64,000 bases of DNA from JACQGD01 sp045628725 (GTDB lineage Bacteria; Patescibacteriota; Saccharimonadia; Saccharimonadales; Saccharimonadaceae). Under the pieces are notes generated by a model. That model had not been told where the DNA came from and made no database searches. It saw only the letters and a program-made list of their open reading frames with translations. Position 1 is the first letter of the stretch. Each line of letters starts with the position of its first letter. The stretch is from positions 1 to 64,000 of the forward strand of contig JAZQPT010000015.1 in NCBI GenBank assembly GCA_045628725.1. Reading direction: 5' to 3'. A program made the translations under genes and the position numbers. Positions 59,303-64,000 of the stretch are shown here, piece by piece.

Positions 59303-59304
59303 GA

Positions 59305-59571
59305 CTACTTCTTATCCTTTCCACCGTGCTTACGGAATTTACGTGTCGGGCTAAACTCACCGAGTTTATGGCCAACCATATTTTCCGAAATAAGCACAGG
59401 TACATGTACGCGACCGTTGTGAACAGCGATCGTTCGGCCTACCATCTCTGGGGTGATCGTGCTAGCACGTGCCCAAGTTTTGATGATAGTACGATCATCT
59501 GGCGTCAATGCCGCCACTTTTTTAGCGAGCTTGGCGTCGATGAATGGGCCTTTTTTGAGTGATCGACTCAT
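59305..59571 (-). CDS. rpsS: 30S ribosomal protein S19
   Basis: S19 is in the head of the 30S subunit. The 88 residues contain [42 protein letters not shown] and [19 protein letters not shown]. It lies between rplB and rplV in canonical order. Confidence 0.97.
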   Translation of the reverse strand: MSRSLKKGPFIDAKLAKKVAALTPDDRTIIKTWARASTITPEMVGRTIAVHNGRVHVPVLISENMVGHKLGEFSPTRKFRKHGGKDKK

Positions 59572-59574
59572 ATA

Positions 59575-60414
59575 CTACCTCTTCCTCTTCGCATCATGGC
59601 GACTTTTAACAATCAATTTACTGACGTCTTTGCGTCGGCGAGTACGGTAACCAAGAGTCAACTGACCCCATGGAGTACGTGGCGTACGGCCAATACCGTG
59701 CGCTCCACCGTCACCACCACCGTGTGGGTGATCAACCGCGTTCATGGCGATACCACGAACAGATGGACGGATACCCTTACGTCGGTTACGACCGGCAGAA
59801 CCGATTTTAACGTTTTGGTGTTGAACGTTACCGACAACACCGAGTGCAGCTGTTGCTTCGATTCGGAAGCGACGTACTTCACCTGATGGCAGACGTACTT
59901 GAGCGTAATCGCCTTCTTTTGCCATCAACTGTGCTTTAGTACCAGCACTTCGTACCATTTGCGCACCATGTCCAGGTTGGATTTCGATCGCGTAGATCTG
60001 TGAACCAACAGGGATTTTAGAAAGTGGCATTCGGTTTGAAGACTCGATAGGTGCATCAGGACCGCTTTCGATCTTTTTACCCTTTGTCATTTGCGTATCC
60101 GCAAGAACGTAGTGGTAAAGACCGTGCTGATCTTTGATACGAGCAATACGAGCAGATCGGTTAGGATCGTATTCGATTTCTTCGATTGTCGCAACTGTAC
60201 CAGGAGCAAGCTTGTGATTCATCAGACGATGATGTCGTTTAACACCACCGCCACGGTGACGAACAGTAATTCGTCCTGTGTTGTTACGACCGGCATTTTG
60301 CTTCTTGCTCTTTAGTAGGCTTTTTAGCGGTTTCTTAGTCGTAATTTGACTATAGTCTTCGCTAGTCATGCCACGTCGAGCTGGAGTAGTTGGGTTGTAT
60401 GCTTTAATTGGCAT
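59575..60414 (-). CDS. rplB: 50S ribosomal protein L2
   Basis: L2 is essential for subunit association and peptidyl transfer. The 279 residues contain NNTGRITVRHRGGGVKRHHR, IEYDPNRSARIARI, EIQPGHGAQMVRSAGTKAQ, and the VRGIAMNAVDHPHGGGDG region near the active site, plus a typical basic end. It begins on the last base of rplW. Confidence 0.98.
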   Translation of the reverse strand: MPIKAYNPTTPARRGMTSEDYSQITTKKPLKSLLKSKKQNAGRNNTGRITVRHRGGGVKRHHRLMNHKLAPGTVATIEEIEYDPNRSARIARIKDQHGLYHYVLADTQMTKGKKIESGPDAPIESSNRMPLSKIPVGSQIYAIEIQPGHGAQMVRSAGTKAQLMAKEGDYAQVRLPSGEVRRFRIEATAALGVVGNVQHQNVKIGSAGRNRRKGIRPSVRGIAMNAVDHPHGGGDGGAHGIGRTPRTPWGQLTLGYRTRRRKDVSKLIVKSRHDAKRKR

Positions 60415-60731
60415 TACTTCTTCTCCTCTTCTGCAGCAGGTTGAGCAAATACCTGGATACTATCGCCAGCGGCGAGAGTAACGTAGGCTTTTTTGCTATC
60501 TTTACGCTTCGTTGAACCAGGATATTTGTTCTTTCCCCGAGAGAATCGAATTGCCTTACCGGCTTGAACGAGTGTTTTGATGCCTGTTACTTTTACTTCA
60601 AACTGTGACTCAACAGAAGCAATGATTTGTTTCTTGTTTGCTGTGAGTGGCACAGTAAAGACATATACGTTGTTTTGTGACTGAGCATAGGCTTTCTCAG
60701 TTGCACGTGGGATTACACTAATAGGTGCCAT
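60414..60731 (-). CDS. rplW: 50S ribosomal protein L23
   Basis: L23 is the docking site for trigger factor and SRP. The 105 residues have VIPRATEKAYAQSQNNVYVF, ANKKQIIASVESQFEVKVTGI and YVTLAAGDSIQVF with a short Glu/Lys end. It overlaps rplD by one base. Confidence 0.95.
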   Translation of the reverse strand: MAPISVIPRATEKAYAQSQNNVYVFTVPLTANKKQIIASVESQFEVKVTGIKTLVQAGKAIRFSRGKNKYPGSTKRKDSKKAYVTLAAGDSIQVFAQPAAEEEKK

Positions 60732-61360
60732 TACGCGTCCTCCTCGACTGATTTAACAAGCCAGTTTTTGATGGCAGGTACAGATTTGGTAGAAAGGACG
60801 ATCGTATCAGCGTTAAGGATGTGATACACGCTTAGGTATGTCGCACGGATCAACAATACATTCTGGATGTTGTTTGTTCCGCGGATTAGCTCTGGTGTTT
60901 TCTCATCAACAACGATCAATACGCGACGAGTCATTTTGTTGTCATCAAGGAACTTCGCAACTTCTGACGTTTTGCCAGTTGTTTTGAGGTCTTTAACGAC
61001 AATTTTGTTTGCCTCGGCAGCAAGTGTCAATGCCTGCTTTACAGCAACACGCTTACTTGTTGTCGTCATTCGCTTTGTGTAGTTTTCATTGCCGCGAGGA
61101 CCGAAAACGATACCACCACCGCGCCAGATTGGGTTACGTGATGAACCGAATCGTGCACGACCTGTGCCTTTTTGCTTCCATGGTTTTTTACCACCACCGC
61201 GAACTTCACCACGTTGTAGTGTTGTTGCGTTAGCGCCACGGCTATTTGCAAGGTAGCTATCGTAAGCAAGTTTCAACAGTTCGTGGTTCTTCACCTCGAC
61301 GTTAAAGACTTCATTTGGTAATGCAGTCGTAGTAGCTGCTGGTTTAGTAGCGTCTGCCAT
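60731..61360 (-). CDS. rplD: 50S ribosomal protein L4
   Basis: L4 reaches into the exit tunnel and in E. coli represses the S10 operon. The 209 residues show RGEVRGGGKKPWKQKGTGRAR, GSSRNPIWRGGGIVFGPRGN and the C-terminal VLLIRATYLSVYHILNADTIVLS. The N-terminus has an Ala/Thr-rich extension. It overlaps rplC by one base. Confidence 0.97.
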   Translation of the reverse strand: MADATKPAATTTALPNEVFNVEVKNHELLKLAYDSYLANSRGANATTLQRGEVRGGGKKPWKQKGTGRARFGSSRNPIWRGGGIVFGPRGNENYTKRMTTTSKRVAVKQALTLAAEANKIVVKDLKTTGKTSEVAKFLDDNKMTRRVLIVVDEKTPELIRGTNNIQNVLLIRATYLSVYHILNADTIVLSTKSVPAIKNWLVKSVEEDA

Positions 61361-61974
61361 TATGCCTTCCCTCCGATAACAATAAGACCCTTACGTGGAC
61401 CAGGAACTGCGCCCTTGAGTCCAATCAAGTTATTTACTGCATCAACATAAGCAACCTCTAGGTTCTTTACAGTAACACGATCAGCGCCCATACGGCCGGC
61501 CATTCGTTTACCCTTAAAGACTTTTTGAGGATACATTGATCCAATAGAACCCGGTTTACGAACGTTACCGTTACCACCGTGAGTCTTCTTGCTTGTATTA
61601 AAGTTGTGTCGTTTTACGGTTCCGGCGAAGCCTTTACCTTTGCTTGTTCCCGTTGCGTTGACGATATCGCCAAGTGTAAACTGAGAAACATCGATCGTGC
61701 TACCCACCTGAAGACCTTCAGGTAGTTCTGCAACACGAAATTCCCGAATGTGCTTCGGTGTCACTTTGGCTGGACTGGTATGTCCAGCAACGGCCTTGCT
61801 CAGGTTCTTACCCTCACCATATGCCACTTGTACTGCGGTGTAACCGTCGATGTCGACAGTTTTGACCTGAGTCACAGTCACAGGGCCAGCTTGGATTAAC
61901 GTCACAGGTACTGCGCGTCCATCTTCACTAATGATTTGGGTCATACCAATTTTGGTACCGAGAAGTGCTTTCAT
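61360..61974 (-). CDS. rplC: 50S ribosomal protein L3
   Basis: L3 is an early assembly protein near the peptidyl transferase centre. The 204 residues contain ALLGTKIGMTQIISEDGR, KGKGFAGTVKRHNFNTSKKTHGGN and GRMGADRVTVKNLEVAYVD. GAAGG precedes ATG 61974. It is the first gene of the S10-type operon here: rpsJ (S10), which normally leads it, is absent, and a 100-base structured leader with its own promoter takes its place. Confidence 0.96.
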   Translation of the reverse strand: MKALLGTKIGMTQIISEDGRAVPVTLIQAGPVTVTQVKTVDIDGYTAVQVAYGEGKNLSKAVAGHTSPAKVTPKHIREFRVAELPEGLQVGSTIDVSQFTLGDIVNATGTSKGKGFAGTVKRHNFNTSKKTHGGNGNVRKPGSIGSMYPQKVFKGKRMAGRMGADRVTVKNLEVAYVDAVNNLIGLKGAVPGPRKGLIVIGGKA

Positions 61975-62078
61975 ATTGCCTTCATGCTCCCACTTAAAAC
62001 TCTTGGTGGAGAGCGGTTTCCTATCTGTTAGGACCTGCCAATTCACCAAGAGCGAGTTGTTATTACGTAATAAGTTAC
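61975..62078 (-). promoter_or_regulatory. Structured leader of the rplC operon
   Basis: The leader holds a long stem CTCTTGGTG/CACCAAGAG enclosing about 34 bases, about 30 bases before ATG, and at its 5' end a 14-base perfect palindrome TTATTACGTAATAA (62059-62072). AGGAGGT sits just after the -10 box, followed by no normal start codon. Regulation by L4, or by a repressor at the palindrome, is possible. Confidence 0.45.
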
Positions 62079-62084
62079 CTCCTG

Positions 62085-62113
62085 AATATAGCACAGATAC
62101 AGGGGTAAGTCAA
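62085..62113 (-). promoter_or_regulatory. Promoter of the S10-type operon
   Basis: On the minus strand TTGACT (62113-62108) and TATATT (62090-62085) are 17 bases apart, ahead of rplC. Confidence 0.78.
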
Positions 62114-62328
62114 CTATTTTTGACATATTTATCGCGATTCGTCACGGGTATTTGTTTTTTATATATATACAATTTTAGCTAGTCCACTCTCTGACTTACT
62201 TCGGTAGGTTTATTTTTATATGAAAATATTATATAGTACCCTTATGTTCGTTCGGATTCATTCCGGCGATACACGCCCAACCGATCGAGGCCAGCCTCTC
62301 GGCTGGATGACAACGAGAGAAGGAAGCA

Positions 62329-62697
62329 ATGACGCAACCATTTCAGCAAGCCATCACGCTTACCGGAGACGAAAGCGTCGACCTCCTCAAAGAATCGATG
62401 GCAATCATCGACCAAGGTGGAGTCCCCTGCGTTCAGATCAACGCAGGTTCCGGAAGGTATGAGCTGCTCACCGCTGATTCCATCGTCGACGAAGTCCCCG
62501 ACGACGCGACCAGGCTCACCGCAGTGCTCCACCGCGCAGAACTGATGTTTTGTGGCCAAGTGATGTCGACGGTGACGATCGATGAAGAAATTCTGATTGA
62601 TCGGTTCATCACCAGCGAGACAGAGGTGACGCCGGGTCAATACGCGACACACGTGTTCATCTGTGCACTCGACAACGACGAGATACTATCTCGGTAA
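62329..62697 (+). CDS. Hypothetical protein (122 aa)
   Basis: This is an unrecognised acidic protein of 122 residues with a mixed alpha/beta pattern (DLLKESMAIIDQGG, VPCVQINAGSGRYELL, ELMFCGQVMSTVTI). AAGGA precedes ATG by 4 bases. The leader has two hairpin-forming segments (CGGATTCATTCCGG, and CCAGCC/GGCTGG). Probable promoter boxes are TTTATT and TATAGT just before 62240. Higher GC than the surrounding ribosomal genes. It is followed 14 bases later by another small unknown gene, so the two form an operon. Confidence 0.6.
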   Translation: MTQPFQQAITLTGDESVDLLKESMAIIDQGGVPCVQINAGSGRYELLTADSIVDEVPDDATRLTAVLHRAELMFCGQVMSTVTIDEEILIDRFITSETEVTPGQYATHVFICALDNDEILSR

Positions 62698-62711
62698 CAG
62701 TAACGGGGGAT

Positions 62712-63068
62712 GTGGCTATGAGCAATATGATCAGCGATATGCGGCTAGATATGCTCGTTGAAGTTTTGTCCGCGCCAATTGTTGCTGTCATTTCTGGCAA
62801 CAGAGATCGGCAGATCATCGGTAAGTGGCGCGACAAAATGGGTGAATACAAAGATATTCACCCGTACGACGATGAAAGCCGACGGCTATTGTTCGCGCTG
62901 GATGTGCTGTACCGGATGCAAGCAATGAACAACGGCAATATGGAAGCAGCACGCCTGATGTTCGTTTCGACAGAAACGGCGTGTCACCAGGCACTGTCAA
63001 TCGCAATTCGTACCGATGATTTTGAGTCGGTTACGGAAGTGCTCGACTCTCTCGAAGGTACTACCTAG
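62712..63068 (+). CDS. Hypothetical protein (118 aa), partner of the preceding gene
   Basis: An unrecognised, probably all-helical protein of 118 residues (DMRLDMLVEVLSAPIVAVI, RRLLFALDVLYRMQAMNNG, HQALSIAIRTDDFESVTEVLD). The start may be ATG 62712 or, with GGGG 8 bases upstream, ATG 62718. It lies 14 bases after the 122-residue gene and before a long hairpin at 63089, so the pair is one unit. No family, membrane segment or motif is evident. Confidence 0.6.
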   Translation: MAMSNMISDMRLDMLVEVLSAPIVAVISGNRDRQIIGKWRDKMGEYKDIHPYDDESRRLLFALDVLYRMQAMNNGNMEAARLMFVSTETACHQALSIAIRTDDFESVTEVLDSLEGTT

Positions 63069-63088
63069 CGGTACGCCCGTCGCTCTTA

Positions 63089-63127
63089 GGTCTAGCGTCA
63101 GCACGTAATACATGCTGACGCTAGACC
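63089..63127 (+). terminator. Long hairpin ending the two-gene unit
   Basis: GGTCTAGCGTCAGCA and TGCTGACGCTAGACC form a perfect 15-bp stem with a 9-base loop. An outer GCCC/GGGC pair followed by TTTTGTTATTTT may make the actual terminator. Confidence 0.75.
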
Positions 63128-63169
63128 GGAGTGGTGGGCTTTTGTTATTTTCAGAGTATAATAGTGGTA

Positions 63170-64000
63170 ATGCTCACGATACGACTCAAACGGCGACGTT
63201 TTATACTTATCTCACTATCTATTGCTGTACTGGTGTTTGCGACATCATTAGGTGCCGTGACACATTACGGCAACAAGGCTATCGCTAAAACAAACGATGA
63301 ATCATCTGTAAAATTAGCCCAAATCGATAAACAAATCAAAGCGATCAAAATTAAAAAGGCAGCCGAAAAGAAAGCTCAGGAAGAAGCCCAGCGTATAGCC
63401 AAAGAAGAAGCCGATAAGAAGGCTGCCGCCGATGCAGCCCTTGCTGCTGTAGCCGCCAAACAAAAAAGTCAGGTTGTCACGCCGACAAACTGTGCGGCAA
63501 CGGGCGCTCACAGTAATCCATCGTCAATCGACGTTGTCATCAACAAAAAGCGGTGTTTCGCGCCAGCAGATTTTGTACCGAGCGACCTATCGAGCTATCA
63601 AGGCTTTGTCGTTAGTGCAAAGATTATTCCCGACATGACTGCCCTATTCAACGCAGCCGCAGCCGTGGGTGCGCCCCTGAGTCTCACGAGCGCCTATCGC
63701 TCCTATAACAATCAGGTTGTCACCTACGACAATTGGGTGCGTGTTAATGGTAGTACAGCGGCAGCAGATACAGTAAGTGCTCGACCTGGCTATAGCGAAC
63801 ATCAAACAGGATTTGTTTTTGATTTGTCTGCAGGTTCTTGCAGTTTAGAGTGTTTTCGAGGCTCTGCACAATATGCATGGATGACAGCGAATGCGCACAA
63901 TTTTGGATTTATTGAACGCTACCCTATCGGTCTAGAATCTGTCACAGGATATAGCCCCGAGGCCTGGCACTGGCGCTACGTTGGGGTTGCAACGGCGCAG
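63170..64000 (+). CDS. VanY-type D-alanyl-D-alanine carboxypeptidase, 3' end outside window
   Basis: A surface-anchored peptidase that trims the D-Ala end of peptidoglycan stem peptides. The first 277 residues show a basic N-terminus, one membrane helix (about residues 10-30), an Ala/Lys/Glu-rich coiled stalk (45-98) and the M15 domain: SARPGYSEHQTGFVFDLS with His211 and Asp218, and EAWHWRYVG with His267, the three zinc ligands. TATAAT (63157-63162) ends 7 bases before ATG 63170 and no ribosome binding site is present. The domain is essentially complete when the window ends. Confidence 0.9.
   Translation, partial: MLTIRLKRRRFILISLSIAVLVFATSLGAVTHYGNKAIAKTNDESSVKLAQIDKQIKAIKIKKAAEKKAQEEAQRIAKEEADKKAAADAALAAVAAKQKSQVVTPTNCAATGAHSNPSSIDVVINKKRCFAPADFVPSDLSSYQGFVVSAKIIPDMTALFNAAAAVGAPLSLTSAYRSYNNQVVTYDNWVRVNGSTAAADTVSARPGYSEHQTGFVFDLSAGSCSLECFRGSAQYAWMTANAHNFGFIERYPIGLESVTGYSPEAWHWRYVGVATAQ

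Noticed and set aside
1..64000. CRISPR arrays, insertion sequences, integrases and prophage genes
   Set aside because: I saw no regularly spaced repeats, transposase motifs, terminal inverted repeats or phage genes anywhere in the window.
1..64000. Alternative genetic code (UGA as glycine or tryptophan)
   Set aside because: TGA ends several genes in tight operon overlaps (for example 32406-32408), and tRNA-Trp has a CCA anticodon.

Overview
The window reads as dense chromosomal DNA from a small-genome bacterium of the Patescibacteria/CPR radiation, most probably a Candidatus Saccharibacteria (TM7)-like organism. The reasons are the ribosomal protein cluster, in which rpsE is followed directly by rplO with no rpmD (L30), a loss typical of CPR bacteria; a nearly complete information-processing set with almost no biosynthesis; and surface functions such as type IV pilins, sortase and a VanY-type carboxypeptidase. 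TGA is used as a normal stop, for example at 32406-32408, so the UGA-glycine code of Absconditabacteria/Gracilibacteria does not apply. The lineage is an inference from gene content; no 16S gene is present.

Layout. 1-7.4 kb: a DHH phosphoesterase (cut by the window edge), a small membrane protein, recR, ybaB, a GT-C type membrane protein, dnaB and dnaX. 7.5-9.9 kb: a conserved unknown, a pilin remnant, and rplJ-rplL behind an L10-type leader with an internal terminator. 9.9-14.1 kb: a dTMP supply block (tmk, dcd, a Nudix hydrolase, folA, thyA). 14.2-19.2 kb: a membrane-anchored esterase, rplA with a long N-terminal extension, a pseudopilin and a cation/proton antiporter. 19.4-23.3 kb: a fused trehalose-phosphate synthase/phosphatase, then rplK, nusG and secE. 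23.4-31 kb: a glycosyltransferase, a metallopeptidase, a P-loop kinase, an orphan sensor histidine kinase, tRNA-Trp, several small unknown genes and an MscS channel. 31-36.3 kb: a four-gene alpha-glucan operon (GT4, GH57, GH15, unknown). 36.3-45.5 kb: rpmG, three tRNAs (Thr, Thr, Tyr), SPFH and TPR proteins, holB-like, rluA-like, trpS, an AspA-like gene, a frameshifted GNAT gene and an alpha/beta hydrolase. 45.7-62 kb: infA-rpmJ-rpsM-rpsK-rpsD-rpoA-rplQ-rplM-rpsI, a sortase, secY, and the spc/S10 cluster from rplO back to rplC. 62.3-64 kb: two small unknown genes and a cut VanY-type D,D-carboxypeptidase.

How the parts fit together. The dTMP block could convert dCTP through dUTP and dUMP to dTMP and dTDP. 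The glucan operon and the trehalose gene suggest internal carbohydrate storage. Most of the remainder is translation, replication and secretion.

Three cross-cutting patterns stand out. First, several proteins that usually carry zinc ribbons (DnaX, RecR, L36, L33) have lost the ligands, and S14 and S4 are of the cysteine-free type. Second, many non-operon genes have a -10 hexamer 6-10 bases before the start codon and no ribosome binding site, which predicts leaderless mRNAs. Third, operons that are normally contiguous (secE-nusG-rplK-rplA-rplJ-rplL, and the spc operon) are broken into separately promoted and terminated pieces. A set of small unknown genes framed by long perfect hairpins is the least explained material.
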